DNA of 64,000 nucleotides from Eucalyptus grandis (taxonomy: Eukaryota; Streptophyta; Magnoliopsida; Myrtales; Myrtaceae), in the NCBI RefSeq assembly GCF_016545825.1, contig NC_052612.1:52497738-52561737 (forward strand). The letters run 5' to 3'. A program made the position numbers and the translations under genes. Positions 19,070 to 32,075 of the stretch are shown in pieces; position 1 is the first letter of the stretch, and every line of letters starts with the position of its first letter. Below the pieces are notes generated by a model that saw only the letters and a program-made list of their open reading frames with translations, did no database searches and was not told the origin of the DNA.

Positions 19070-20392
19070 CTAGAGGCTGAGAAGCACGGGTGCATACTTT
19101 CTCTTCCTCCGATCAACTGCAGCATTCCTCATGTCATTTTTGGCAAGAGATGATCCAGGCAGAACTCCATACTGCATGGGAGAAAGGGCTGGAGGGGGAG
19201 GAGCAGTAGCTGCAATTGTAGCTGACATGGGAGGTGTAGGTCCCTGTGGTGGAGCTGGAGTTGGGGTTACAGCTGGAGGTTCTGGAAGAGGCCTAGGCAT
19301 TATGTGCTTCAAACGGTTATTTCTATAGTTCTTCCAGAAAAAGAATTGCTGCCGATGTGCCAATTCCTAAGTACATTAAATGAGCCAGAATAAGTCAGAA
19401 CACCATCAGACAAGGAAATTTTTTCATACCCACCTCCCTTTACAGTCATCAATTCTCCCAATAAGTACATGACCTATAGGATTAGAAAAAGACAGTGAAA
19501 GTAAACCGATGTTATGCAGCATATAGCAGATACAATCGAGATCTTTAGTTTTCCTTTTTTCCTCACGGAGCATTGCAGTGGTATGCATTGCCACTGATAT
19601 AGGTTTAATATTACAAATATACAGAATTATGCATAAATAAATGCTTATCCTCCTCATTCAAATGGAAATGTAGATGGAGAGTTATAACAGCAAAAATACA
19701 CAAAAGCAGTCGCGGAATGAGAAGCATCACAAACCTTGTTGCTGGGGTGTGCCATCGCATTGCGGAAGTTTGCATTCTGGAGAAGTTCCAGGAAAAATAA
19801 GCAATGCGGGTACCTGAGAATCATCAACAATCAATTCGCTAACACAGTCCATGAAACTAGCAAATAGCCTCTCTCTCTCTCTCTCTCAAAAGCTCACATT
19901 ATAAACTTGAGGTACTCGGGGCGTTGCCAGTACTGAAGATACTTCAAGTAACCAATAAAAGCCTCGTCCTCAAAGTATCGGTTCTGCGCCAAATCTGCGA
20001 TTTCCAAAAACCCTAGTCAAAGCGTAATTCGGCCGCCAAATCTCAGATTGCAGGATAACCAAACAGCTACAAGGAGAACTGAAAAAATTCGAGCCTCGAA
20101 GGAAAGTAGCCGAAGGCACCATTACATACAGTGAATATAGGTGGGGTTGGCCAGACACTGCACGAATTCGAGCTCGAGCAAAAACCGTCGTCGCCCACCG
20201 TCATCCTCCTTCAACACGTTCTTCGGTCTGCCAAAATCAAATCGAAAAAAGGTTCAGCCTTTGCTCCTCTGTCGCTATCTCCGCAAGAACACGAGCTCAA
20301 CCCTCGAGAGATCGAGGACGAGAAGAATCATTCGTGGCTTACGACGACGGAGAAGTGGATGGGTCGTCGCTGTTCTTGAGGGAAGTCGTCAT
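19070..20392 (-). CDS. MED31: MED31, Mediator complex subunit 31
   Basis: Five exons on the minus strand (20392-20343, 20227-20130, 19994-19898, 19813-19735, 19366-19070) give 206 aa. MED31 is a small subunit of the Mediator middle module, which links transcription factors to RNA polymerase II in the nucleus. The conserved core is complete: RFLLELEFVQCLANPTYIHY, then AQNRYFEDEAFIGYLKYLQYW, RPEYLKFIMYPHCLFFLELL, NFRNAMAH and HRQQFFFWKNYRNNRLKHI. The C-terminal tail is Pro/Ala-rich and ends with an RRKRK basic patch, as in other plant MED31 proteins. The start ATG at 20,392 gives a 16-codon first exon of Ser/Thr/Asp residues, typical of the family. A second copy expected from the segmental duplication is missing. 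Confidence 0.95.
19869..19887. repeat. (CT)n microsatellite in MED31 intron 3
   Basis: A short uninterrupted CT run a few bases inside intron 3 (minus-strand gene). Confidence 0.9.
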
Positions 20393-23300
20393 CGGATTGA
20401 ACTCGCCGGAGCTGAGAAAGGTGACCGAGAGGAACGATTTTGCAGACTTGTATAGACGTCGGGTCGGGTCGGTTCGGTTCGGGTCTTTGGGGATGGCTTT
20501 GTTGGGTATGAACTATGAAGAAATGGGTCCAGATCAGGCCCATGTGAACTTTTTCCTGCTTTATTTTGCATTATATATTTGAGGATAAATGAGTTTATTT
20601 TTCCATGACCTGCGAAATCATTTTGAATAAGTAAATCTAACCCTTAAATCCTAGAATAAAGTAAATATAGACGCGTAATTGTGTTTATTTAAAAGGAGAG
20701 GTAGGATAGACAGATAGATCCACTCTTTTCACTCATAAATTTGATTTTAACATTTTTCACTTATTTATTGATAAATAATATCAAATACATTCGTTTTTTC
20801 TATCTTAAAAATAACATATGGGTGAAATTATTTCACTCGTTTTATGCCTAGATTTATCCCATTTTTCACTAAAAAGACAAAATTTCTCAATCACTCGGTT
20901 GCAATTTGAAGGAGTGATTCCAAATTTATTTGCTTTCCTTTCTTTTCTTTTTTGAGTTTTTTTAATACCACATGTCCATTTTTTGTTTATTCTAGGCATC
21001 CCATGTATATGAAAGGCACTTTTTTTTTTTTTGGTGGAGATCAACCTTGTGGAAGATAAAAAAAAAATTATAAAGAAACTTAGTGCATTTCTACATTATC
21101 AAGCAACTATATAATTTATTTGTTTGGTAGAATCTATAAAGGTTTTGACGTAATTTATTTTAGCACAATCATATATTTATAAACTTTCTTTATTCTGCAT
21201 ATGAGTTTACCTAATGTGAAAATTGAGCAGGATAAATTTAATTAAATCAAAGCTTAAAGTAAGAATTTTCTTTTTAAAATGCCATTGAAACTTTATTCAT
21301 TTTGGATTGACCAAAATTAATTTAATGTATGGAGTTTTACAATAAAAATATGTCAAGATGTCTTAATATCTTTTACATCGATATTTTTAGTGCATTTTTG
21401 GATATTCCTATAATATCTTATATACTCAATGTAAAGTGTCATCAATTGTAAGGAAAACGCAAGCCAACAAGACTGATTACATCATATACGCATGATCGAG
21501 TGAAATAAAAGGAATTTTTCATTTGAGAATCGATATTTTATTTGCATGGCCTTATATACCCATTTAAATACATTTGAAATAAATTTGTTATTTGAAGTTC
21601 TTCCTTTTGATAGGGATGTGCGAGTTGGATAGCTTGAACTGAAAATAGTTTGGACCAAATTGAACTAGCCAATTGAGTTTGGATCCCATAAGTGTAGGTC
21701 TAATTTTCAATCCTAAAAGGGAATCAAACATGATCAACTATATATACTCTTTTTTTTTCTTTTAAATTCCTTCAAATAATATAAAAGTCACTAGCTTTTT
21801 TTTTTCCCTAATTTCTTCATAATAAAAGGCATCAAATAGTGAGAAAAAAATCCAACTCCATGATACCGGATTGAAAACCAATCACTGTTCTGTTTGGTGA
21901 TTCTTGATTGATTAGCAATTTTTATCGTAGGTTTTCACTTTCTTATTTTGAAAACCAGGAGCAAAATGTATGCTACCTCGCATCGACGATAGACAATTTT
22001 TATATTTACGAGAGTTCACCTCCCTTAATGTTTCATTGTCCATGATAATGACCACAGGTAATGACACTTTCCTAATTGTTAATTTCAACTATTTAACAAA
22101 ATATTGACTTCTCAGGCGGTCTTATCATGATTTCGTATCCTTTAAGCGCTCCGACGATTCTAATAACGAGGGTAGGGAAAGGGTGAATCATCATAATGTC
22201 CCTACAAGTCCACTGAGGCATCTTAACTTAAGCTCATCTTTCACTTGGTCCCTCTGTAACGGGATAAGTCCCAAGTCATCTTTTGTACTCCTTCCTGGAT
22301 GGAAAGTGGTACCTGATTTTTGCAGAAGAGATAGCAGAAACACTCCGCAAATTCACAGAAGGACAAATGCTTCATAAACAGAGCTCACTGTGAGGGAAAG
22401 GATACAAGCGAGTGATTCCCGCTGTCCAGGACTTTCCAATATTGCTTTGTCCCAAGTGTCTTGATCCCGATACAGAAGAAGCCGCTCAAATCGTCTTCAT
22501 CCTCTATCCTCATCCTCATGGACCTCTGTTTGGAAGAACAGGAAATCACAACATGAAGGGGGTTGGCCTTTTGGAATCACTGATTCCTGAGACACGACCG
22601 ACCAAATTTGTTCTATCCTATGGATCCAGTTCTCTTTATCCGGCTGGGACAGCTAATAGGACCCTGAAGGGAATGCTCAGATGACATGGCTTCGTCTACT
22701 CAAAGAACAGCTCATAGATGAGATGTTCTCAGTTTGAGAGGTGTAGAACAAGCATATGCATCATCACTGCTGAATTAGAAAACATATTCAACAAGCGCCA
22801 TCTTAAGCAAGTACTGCAAAAAATTCAACCCAAAAACTAATGACAATATCAATAACCCGGGGAAAAAAAAAATCAAGGGTAAGAAAAGGGCTCAGATGGT
22901 TTTTGCTCACTCCTCGAAAAGATTCAAACGAGACCTCCTCGTAAGTTAGAGGTGTCGAAGCATAAGGACATCATCGCCCATCATTCAAACCATTCATTTT
23001 TAATTTGAGTAAATCTGATCGATTGTAAATATCTGTTAAGAATGTCTGGCAAAAAACATAACACCAACAGGAAAACTTGCCCAGTACTCCCCACTGAAAG
23101 CAACGGAAAAAAACATCTCACAAAGCACCGTGAGTTTTAAAAACAATGGTTAAAGATGAAACTGCAAAGTGCTAACTTGACACATAAAAAATTTAAGTAA
23201 ATCGGAGAATGGTTTCGAACCATTCATTTTTTTAAGGTTTATCAGCAATGCCTCAAAACATCGCAATCAAAATCCCAGGAACTTGGGCGTTCTTCTAGTA

Positions 23301-24899
23301 AAATTCACTCGCACTGGAACGATTCGCATGGCCTCCCTCCATCCATCATCAATTCATCATACGAACAACAGCGAAACAATCGAGCCGACTCTCCATTTAA
23401 CCCCTTCTCCAATCTTGCCCAATCTAACCACTCCCCTTTAGAAAGCTTTCAAGAAATCTAAGGCTGTTAACGCATATGCGAAAGCTTGAAGTGAAAAGGA
23501 TAGCATGTGGAAACGGAACCTACAGTACAAAGACGACACCTTTTTGATCATCTCGCCATCTCTTGTGGGGAACCCACTCTTGAGGCGATTTCGTTCATCA
23601 GTAACCTTATCGCCATGGGGACTATCCCCTCTGCACAAAGTCAAGTCTCTGGTGGGGGTTGCATCCATCATCGCCGAACTTGCCGGGCCTTTTCCAGAAT
23701 CATCCCACTAACTCTTCTCATCTCCTCCCACTGAAAAGCCATGTGTCAGCATGCCACTGGCCTCGTACAGTACAAATGTCAAGTGATTGATGGCGGATAT
23801 CAGTGCCAGAGACGTCCACTACAGTACAGAGATAATTTTACGAAATCAGACTTACGACATAATCAACAGGGCTGACTCCAGCCAGCCACCTAGGAGTTTC
23901 CACTTTGGTTTTATAAAACGAAATTTCTATATCTTTCAATCCTATTCGTAAGTGCCGGTAATCACGGTAATCATACTTGTGCATAAGATCGGTAAAAACC
24001 AATCACTATAAATGTTGCAATCATAGATTACATTTGTTCAATTGAAGGATTTTCTGAGACACGTTAAATTCAATGCAGAAACAATAAATGTATGTAAAAC
24101 GCATCATCAATTGTAGCATTTACCATCTGTAGGACCAAACCCCACCTCCCCGTATGTTTAGAAGGATGATGATAAGACCCTCCCTTTTCTTCTTGATAAG
24201 GAGATAACGATGGACCCTTTACTGGAGAGAGAGGATGATTGGAGGGTTTAACACCATGCCGCCCCACTTTTTTTTTTCCAACAAAAAACAAAGCGAAATA
24301 CAAAGCAAAAAAAAAAAAAATCTAATACTTGCACGGTCTTACGGTCAGGAATGTTGGGATCCAGATGCTATTGAAGCCTTTTGAAACTACACTGCTTAGG
24401 TTAAGAAATTTCCAGTCATATAGCAACACACTAGGTTGGCCTTGAATGAAAGTGACATTATTGGCTCTTAGAAAGTGGTTCATTGAATATTCATGGCCAT
24501 AGCGGCACATTCCTTTGACAGACCAGACACTTGAGGACATCTAGATGAAAAAAGTGCCATGATTTTAAAATATATATAAATTAATAAATTGCCGGATAAA
24601 GAAAACTCAAAATCGAGTGAGCGTTATAGAACTACCGAAAACATTTATTTCCCTATATTTACTCCACTCAATGATGGTTAACTGAAACATAGGAAATTTT
24701 TTAAATAATGGTATGAATTACCTTCATTTTCTTAAATAAGGATTTGAAGTGAATAATGTTTCAAATAAAGGCCCAAAGTGCCATCATTTTTTCAAATAAA
24801 GATCTGAAATAAATTTTATTTCAAATAAGAGCCTAAATGACATCAATCTCAAAGAATGATCTCAACTCACTATTTGATAAGGGCGGTTTCGTCTTTTAA

Positions 24900-26640
24900 G
24901 ACTCCGTTCATTTAATGGAAAATGACTTTCAGGAAAACGTTTTCCAGATTTTTCAGTGTTCGTTTAATGGAAAATGAATTAGTCAAGGAAAATGTTTTCC
25001 ATCATTAGAAAAAACAATCTTTAAAAGTGAGAAAAATATTTTTCATTTTTCAAAAGTGAAAAACATTTCTCATAACTTCTTCCACCTTACTTCTTTCCAC
25101 CAACACATTTTCGTTTTATTTTTATGCTTTGTTTTTCTTTTTTCTTTTTCCTTCTTTCCTTTTCATCTTCTTCCTTGGCCTTGGCTAGTCGTTGGCCAAG
25201 GCGATGGCGGTAGGCATCCGGTCGCGAACCGCTCAAGCCTTACCCCAGGTTGGCAAGACTCTGCCTAGCTTGATTTGGGGAAGCCGAGCTTGTTGGGCTT
25301 TGAGCTCGGGCCTCGCCAAATTGGGCGAGGTGGAGCATCGCCGGCCTAGGGCGGAGCTCGAGCCTCGTTAGATCCGGTGAGTTGGATGGGGCTTGGGCTT
25401 ACTCGAGCTCACCGAACGGTGGCGGAGCTTGGGCTACCGATCTAGGCGAGCCCGAGCTCCGTCACTAGATCAGGCGAGCTCAGGTGAGATCCGCCAAGCC
25501 TCGAGCTCGCCGGATCTGGCGATCGCATCTTGGTCGACTGCTAAGGCTGCATTTGTTTTCGTTTCTTTTTCTGTTTTTAAATAACTTTTTTTTTTTTTGT
25601 TCCCGGGAACAAAAAGGAACAATGCGTTTTATGCGTTTTGTTCCAAAATTATTTTTTTGTTCCTTAAAACACATCTAGAACGAAACAAGAAACAAAAAAA
25701 AAAAAGTTGTTTCTTGAAATAAAATTTAGAAACACTTTTCTTTTTTTTTCTTCTTCTTTTTCTTTCTTTTTCTTTGGCCGGTCGTCGGCCTCGGCCGGGC
25801 GGCCGGCCGGCGAGGGCCGGCCGTTGTCGGGCCGACGACCTCGCCGGGAGCGTCGTCGGCCCCGGCGAGGCCGAGGTCGCCCGGCCAAGGCGAGGCCGAG
25901 CCTCGCCGTGGGCCGGGCAAGGACGCCGGCCCTCGTCGGCCGGTTGCCGACCATGGTTGAGGCCAGCGACCGGCCAAAAGAAGAAAAAAAAAAAAATAAA
26001 AAAGGAAAATAAATAAGAAAATAAGAAAAATAAAATAAAAATATTAAAAAATAAAAGAAATAAAAAAATTATACAAATTTACCAAACGTGTTTTTGTTCA
26101 TTTTTTATTTTGAAACAAGTTTACCAAACGTGTTTTTTTGTTCAAAAATTGTTCCCCGGAATGAAACACTTTTTCATTTTCGTTTCCTAACAATTTTTAA
26201 ACGAAAATGTTACCAAACACGTTCTAAGCAGCCGACCATTGTCAAGCTTGTTGTAGCAAAGGAAGGAGGAGGAAGAAGGAGGAGGCAGAGGAAGGAGGAG
26301 GGGGAAGAGGAAGGAGGCAGGAAAAGAAAAAGGAAAAAGAAAAAGATAAGATAATAAATAATAAAAAAATTCGATTTTTTTAAAAACAAATAATTAAAAA
26401 TTCATTTTTTAAAAATATAAAAATAAAACTAATTTTTTGGTCAATTAAAAATATTAAAATTCTATTTTTTGATAATTTTTCCAAAATAATTAAATCAGTT
26501 AACGAACGGTGGAAAATATTTTCCACTCAAAGTTCGGAGTTTCAATCGAACATCGAAAAATAATTATATTTTCCTAAAAAAATAACTTCTTAGAAAATAA
26601 TTTCTAGAAACACCACGTTTTTCGTGAAACGAACGTAGCC
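24900..26640. mobile_element. Middle nested foldback element
   Basis: The left terminus actccgttcatttaatggaaa and the reverse complement of the right terminus, ggctacgttcgtttcacgaaa, are similar inverted repeats. Inside is a GC-rich core (25,190-25,530) with clusters of gagctcg and gcctcg, preceded by a pyrimidine tract, and a purine tract follows at 26,265-26,350. The core is interrupted by the inner element. Confidence 0.6.
25543..26234. mobile_element. Inner nested foldback element with GC-rich palindromic core
   Basis: The ends ggctgcatttg (left) and, reversed, ggctgcttagaacgtgtttgg (right) are inverted. Inside, gttcccgggaacaaaaag and its right-hand counterpart gttccccggaatgaaac form a second inverted pair. 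The core at 25,774-25,975 starts tttggccggtcgtcggcc and ends gcgaccggccaaaag. That would let the whole element fold into one long hairpin. It has no coding capacity. Confidence 0.6.
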
Positions 26641-27464
26641 TAAATTTTTTTCTTTTTTTTCCAAACAAAATAAAAAAATTAATAAAAAAGAACAAAATAG
26701 AGATGGGAGGGAGGCTTCCTCCCACCTCTATTTTTTTTTAAGTTTAATTTTAATTTTTTTTTTTTAAATATAATTTAATTTAAAGTCATATTATGTTTTG
26801 ATGAAAATATTCCTAGTCGACCAAAAATTTTGTCAATAGGTGAAACTAAGCCTTAACCACTTCAATTTCTTCTTTGAGATTAATAAGTCCACTTCAGTCT
26901 TTGTTTAAAATAAGGTTCATTTCAGACTTTTATTTGAAAAAATGAGTGCATTTGAGATTCTTATTTGGAATTTTCCTTAAAGTAAATAGGGATGTGTAAT
27001 TGTGTGTGTGTGTGTGTGTTTTATTTTTTATTTTTATTTGATGGAGAGGCATGTTGGATTGATAGATCCACTATTTTCCCTCCTACATTTGATTATAACA
27101 TTTTAGCTTATTTATGAGTTCACATGATAAATAATATAAAAAACATTCATTTTTTTTCAATCTTACAAATAATATAAGGGCGGAATTATTTTCAATCCTT
27201 ATATGACTATATTCACTACGCTTTTTCACTTAAAAAACAAAATTGTTCTTAATTATTTAGTTGCAATTTAAAGTAATGATTCCGAATTAATTTGCTTTCC
27301 TTTTTTTGATTTTTTTTATTTCCATAATTAAGAATATCACATGTCCAATTCTTTTTACGCTTCTTCCTTCTTCTTTTTTTTTTTATTTATTTATGGAAAT
27401 CAACCTTCTTGAAGAGAAATTTTTTAAGAAACCTGGTTCATTTCTACTTTATCAAGCAACTTTA

Positions 27465-28243
27465 AGGGTGATCGGTTCCCGGTTCCCAATTTTGGGAACC
27501 GTGGACCAAAGACCATCGGTTCCGGTCCGGTCCGGTTTGGTCCAATAGGATTGGCACTTTATTTTTTCACTAAATAACGATAATTCATTAAAGAATGACT
27601 ATGCTCCGAATCGATCAATTCAATTTGGTTCCCGGGCGATCTAATAAAACTACTCACACATGTTTTCACGTGCAAAATATTTAAACTTCACTTGCGTGAA
27701 CAGTAATCATAATTTATGTGTTTCACTCTTAATTTTAAGCATAAAAGCCATGAATAATTTGAGTAAAATATGTGCTTGGTTTAGGTTTTATAGACAATCT
27801 CTCTTCTATGCTTTGAATGTTTAGTCGATGTCAGACTCTTTGAGGCTTGAAGTGCCTTGTCGTTTGCAAGTGAGGGGAGCAAGAGAGAGAGTGAGCATGA
27901 GGAACTCCTAGAGCCTTATCCCACATCGAGGAGAAGATAAAACTAACAAATAAGTTTTCTAAGAGCTTTGGTGGTCTCTTGCTCACATAAGAGGTTGTTA
28001 CCTCAATTGCAATTCCGATTGCAACAAGTTTCATATATAATATTCATATATTATATGTGTTTATATATATATATTATATATATATATATATTATATTATA
28101 AAAAATTTGGTCCGGTCCGGTTGGTCCGTTTCCCACCTTGGAACCGGGAACCGGACCGTCGACCGTGGGAATCGCCCAAAACCGGCCGGTCGGAGGTCCG
28201 GTCCATTCGGTCCCGGTTCGGGCGGTTTCCGTTGCACACCCCT
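27465..28243. mobile_element. hAT-like non-autonomous element with target-site duplication
   Basis: Both flanks carry aagcaacttta (27,454-27,464 and 28,244-28,254), while unit A has a single aagcaacta at the matching place. The ends read agggtgatcggttcccgg and, reversed, aggggtgtgcaacgg, resembling the tagggGTG ends of plant hAT elements, whose 8-bp target duplication would fit inside the repeat. The arms are rich in ggtccggtcc. The centre has cccacatcg and an (AT)n tract. Confidence 0.7.
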
Positions 28244-28405
28244 AAGCAACTTTATAATTTATTTGTTCAGTAGAATCTAAAAAGGTTTTGACATGATTTT
28301 TTTTTTTTTTTAAACACAATCACATATTTGTATGCTTTTATTTTTAGTGTGCGTATGAATAACATTTCCCAAATGTGAAACTTGAGAAGGATAAATTTAA
28401 TTAAA

Positions 28406-28936
28406 GAGAAAATTTCAAATAAGTGCTTGAAATGCCATTATTTTATCAATTAAGGGCTTAAGATGGACTTTATTTAAAATAAGGACATGAAGTGATCAAA
28501 TTATCTCAAATAAAGATTTGAAGTGATCAAATTATCTCAAAGAAGAATCTAAAGTAGAACTTATTTGAAATAAGAGTCTAAAATGACCATATCAATTTCA
28601 AAAAATGGCTTAACCTCTAAGATCGAAGGGAATTTTAGTCTTAAATCTTAAATTTTTTTCCTGTTTATTTCCTTTTCTTTCCTTCTATTTTTTTTTTCCT
28701 TTTCCCCCTCCCCTTCATCAACCAAGGGAAGAGGACAAAAGGCAAAAAAATAAATAAAAATTTTAAAAACATAATTATAATTTTTTGACCAAAATACCCC
28801 TTCTTCGATGACTATGGCCAAAAAACCTTATTTAAAAAAATTTGACCACTTCACACTCCTATTTGAAGCAAGATTTACTTCAAATATTATATAAGAAAAT
28901 ATGGATACTTCAAGCTCTTATTTGGAACTTTCCTTT
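28406..28936. mobile_element. MITE with aaataag-type inverted ends
   Basis: Starts gagaaaatttcaaataagtg and ends, reversed, aaggaaagttccaaataaga. It is flanked by taattaaa on both sides (28,398-28,405 and 28,937-28,944). Unit A has one uninterrupted copy of that site (ataaatttaattaaatcaaag at about 21,231). The 8-9 bp duplication suits a Mutator-type or hAT-type MITE. Confidence 0.7.
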
Positions 28937-30737
28937 TAATTAAATCAAAGAATAAAATGAGATTTCTTTTTAAAATGCCATTGAAACGTCATTTAATTAA
29001 AATTGACCAAAATTATATAATCCATGGAGTTTTACAATAAAAAAATCAAAGTGCCTTATTATTTTTCACGTGGATTTTTTTAATATACTTTTTGATACTT
29101 CTTTAATGTCTTATACTTGGAGTAAAAGGTCTCGTCAAAGCAGGGAAAACACAAGACTGTTAAGACCGATCACGTCATATATGCATGATTTAGTGCAATA
29201 AAAGGAATTTTTCATGAGAATCGATATTTACTTCCATGGCCTTCTATAGCCCTCTCATCTTACTACATTCGATAAATTTGAATACAACACTTTCTGTCGG
29301 CTCTAATATCTTATTTTGAGTAAGGTCTTGAACAGGACTTTAAAAGGCTCTTGCCAGCTTGAGGGCAGACCCGAGGGGAGAACCCGGTTGGGTAGTGAGA
29401 AAGGCTGCCTCCTAGGAAAGACTAGGTAAAGCCGGTAACAAGGCTTGAAAAATATATTGTTACCACTGGATGCGCCGTGCACACATCCCTAGTGGATGGC
29501 CGTGAAGCCGACCCTTGGTCCATGCTTGCATTTCGAGGAAGGTTCAGCCAAATGAAAGGGCGGGGGTGGGTAACTGTCCCCGGGTGCGCATGCGTACCGG
29601 TTACACGATGGATTCTTCTCCCCAGTTAAATTTGATACATACCACGTATTGACAATAGACCTTTTATTTTTGAGAGAGTTCACTTCTCTTAATGTTTCAT
29701 CGTCTATGTTTTTTTTCGATCGTAATTTCATTGTCTATGTTAACGAGCACAAGACGCTTTGCTAATTATCAATATCACCTATTTAACAAAAAAATCCTTT
29801 GAACGCTCCAACGATTCTAATAACGAGTGTAGGGAAAGAGCGAGCCATCCTAATGTCCCTACATGTCCATCGAGGCATCTTGAGTCAAGCTCATCTTTCA
29901 CTTGGTGCCCCGAGTTCTTTTTTGCACCTTTTGTCCTTCCTGGATGGGAAGTCGTACCTGATTTTGCAGAAGAGATAGACAGCAGGAACAATCCGCAATT
30001 CCACAGAAGGACAAATGCTTCATAAACAGAGCTCACTGTGAGGAAAAGGATACAAGCGAGTGATTCCCGCTGTCCAGGACTTGCCAATATTGCTTTGTCC
30101 CGAGTGTCTTGAATCCCGATAGAAAAGAAGCCGCTCAAATCTCTGTTTGGAAGAACAGGAAATCACAACATGAAGGGGGTTGGCCTTTTGGAATCACTGA
30201 TGCCTGACACGACCGATCAAATTAGTTCTATCCTATGGATCCAGTTCTGTTTATCTGGCTGGGACAGCTAATAGGACCCTGAAGGGAATGCTCAGATGAC
30301 ATGGCTTCGTCTACTCAAAGAACAGCTCATAGATGAGATATTCTCAGTTTGAGAGGTGTAGAACAAGCATATGCATCATCACTGCTGAATTAGAAAACAA
30401 ATTAAGCCAGCGCCATCTTAGGCAAGTACTGCAGACTATGAATTCGTCCCAAAAACAAATGGCAAAATCAATAACCCAGGAAGGAAAAAAAAAGCAAGAG
30501 TAAGAGAAGGGCTCAGATTGTTTTTGCTCACTCCTCGAAGAGATTCAAACAAGACCTCTTCTCGTATGTCAGAGGTGTATAAGCAAAGGCACATCATCGC
30601 CCATCATTCATTCGATTCCCACCTACCATTTTTTCTTCTCACAAATCTGATCCGATCGTAAATATCCGTCGAGGATGTCTGGCATAAACATAAAACCAAC
30701 ACGAAAACTTGCCCAGGACTCCGACTGAAAGCAACGG

Positions 30738-30739
<2 letters not shown>

Positions 30740-30768
<29 letters not shown>
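30740..30768. repeat. Poly(T) tract
   Basis: An uninterrupted run of T where the duplicate (about 23,105) has only a short a-rich stretch. Its length is likely variable or uncertain. Confidence 0.9.
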
Positions 30769-31551
30769 CACAAAGCACCATGAGTTTTAAAAACAATGGT
30801 TAAAGATGAAACTGCGAAGTGCTAAGTTAACACCATAAAAATTTGAGTAAAATCAAGAGTAAGGTTTATCAGCAATGCCTCGAAACATCACAATCAAAAT
30901 CCCAGGAACTTGGGGGTTCTCCAAGTAAAATTCACTCGCACTGGAACGATTCGCATGGCCACCCTCCATCAATCATCATACAAACAACAGCCAAACAATC
31001 GAGCCGATTCTCCATTTAACCCCTTCTCCAATCTTGCACAATCTAACCACTTCCCTTTGGAGAGCTTTTAAGAAATCTAAGGCTGTTAACGCATATGCTA
31101 AAGCTTGAAATTTTTTTTTAAAAAAAAGCATGTGAAAACAGAACCTACAGTACAAGGTGGACACCTTTTTGATCATCTCGCCATCTCTTGCGGGGAACTC
31201 GCTCTTGGGGCGATTTCGTTCATCGCTAACCTTATCGGCAAGGGAACTCTCCACTCTACACAAAGCAAAATCTCTGGTTGGGGTTGCATTTATCATCCCC
31301 GCAGTTGCCGGGCCTTTTCCCGATTCATCCCACCAACTCCTCCTCCCATGAAAAGCCATGTGTCGGCATGCCACTGGCCTCGTACAGTACCAATGTCAAG
31401 TGATGAGTGGCGGATATCGGCGCCCGGGACGACTACTACAGTACAGAGACAATTTTTCGAAATCAGACTCGCGACATTATCAACAAGGCTGACTCCAGCC
31501 ATCTAGGAGTTTCTACTATGATTTTATAAAATGAAATTTCTATTTCTCTTG

Positions 31552-32075
31552 GGATTAATACTCTAAAAAATCTTAAACTGATAAATTTACGATAAATTTA
31601 CTATAAATTAATTTTTTGACAATAAAAAACTTGATACATCTTTAACAAATTTATTTCAAACAAGTACACTCATAACAAATTTTCTATATTAGTTTTCGTT
31701 AAATTTTACAATCAAATGTTAAGTTGAATGACACGTGACAATTAATTGATGTACGAATTTGCGATTTTACCCCATTTGTCATAGTTACATAATTTTTATG
31801 ATTTTTTTATGATATTAATCTAATTTAACGGAGGATATATTTATCACAAATATATTAATTTAGAGTTTTTTGCGGTTGAATAAATTAGTTTGGGGTAAAT
31901 TTATTACAAGTATACCAGTTTGAGATTTTTTATGGTTAGTCGGGATAAATTTATTATAAGTGTATCAATTTAAGATTTTTCATGATCAAAAATTAATTTC
32001 ATGATCAAAACATTAATTTGAAGAATAAATTTATCATGTATACTAATTTAGAGTTTCTCAAGGTATTAACCCTAT
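31552..32075. mobile_element. AT-rich MITE in unit B, same family as window start
   Basis: It interrupts a site that in unit A reads straight through (tttctatatctttcaatcc at about 23,923). The left end ggattaatactctaaaaaatc and, reversed, the right end ggttaataccttgagaaactc are inverted repeats. The interior repeats ggggtaaatttatta-like phrases. No coding capacity. Confidence 0.65.

Larger units (their letters stand above)
24692..26985. mobile_element. Outer foldback element in place of MED31
   Basis: The left end reads gaaattttttaaataa and the right end, reversed, reads ggaaaattccaaataaga, so the termini are inverted repeats. Both arms repeat the phrase aaataaggattTGAAgtg with variation. 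A shorter relative with the same end type lies at 28,406-28,936. No transposase is coded, so it would be non-autonomous. It contains the two elements listed next. Confidence 0.6.

Noticed and set aside
25664..26016. Arg/Pro-rich open frames of 80-101 codons on both strands
   Set aside because: They fall in the palindromic core of the inner nested element and include the poly-pyrimidine and poly-purine tracts as Phe/Ser or Lys runs.
29779..30138. Minus-strand 119-codon frame
   Set aside because: The matching part of unit A (22,150-22,500) has stops and length changes in this frame, so it is not conserved as a protein.
30976..31506. Open frames of ~130 codons on both strands
   Set aside because: The duplicate at 23,400-23,730 breaks these frames; no recognisable domain and the two strands are equally open.
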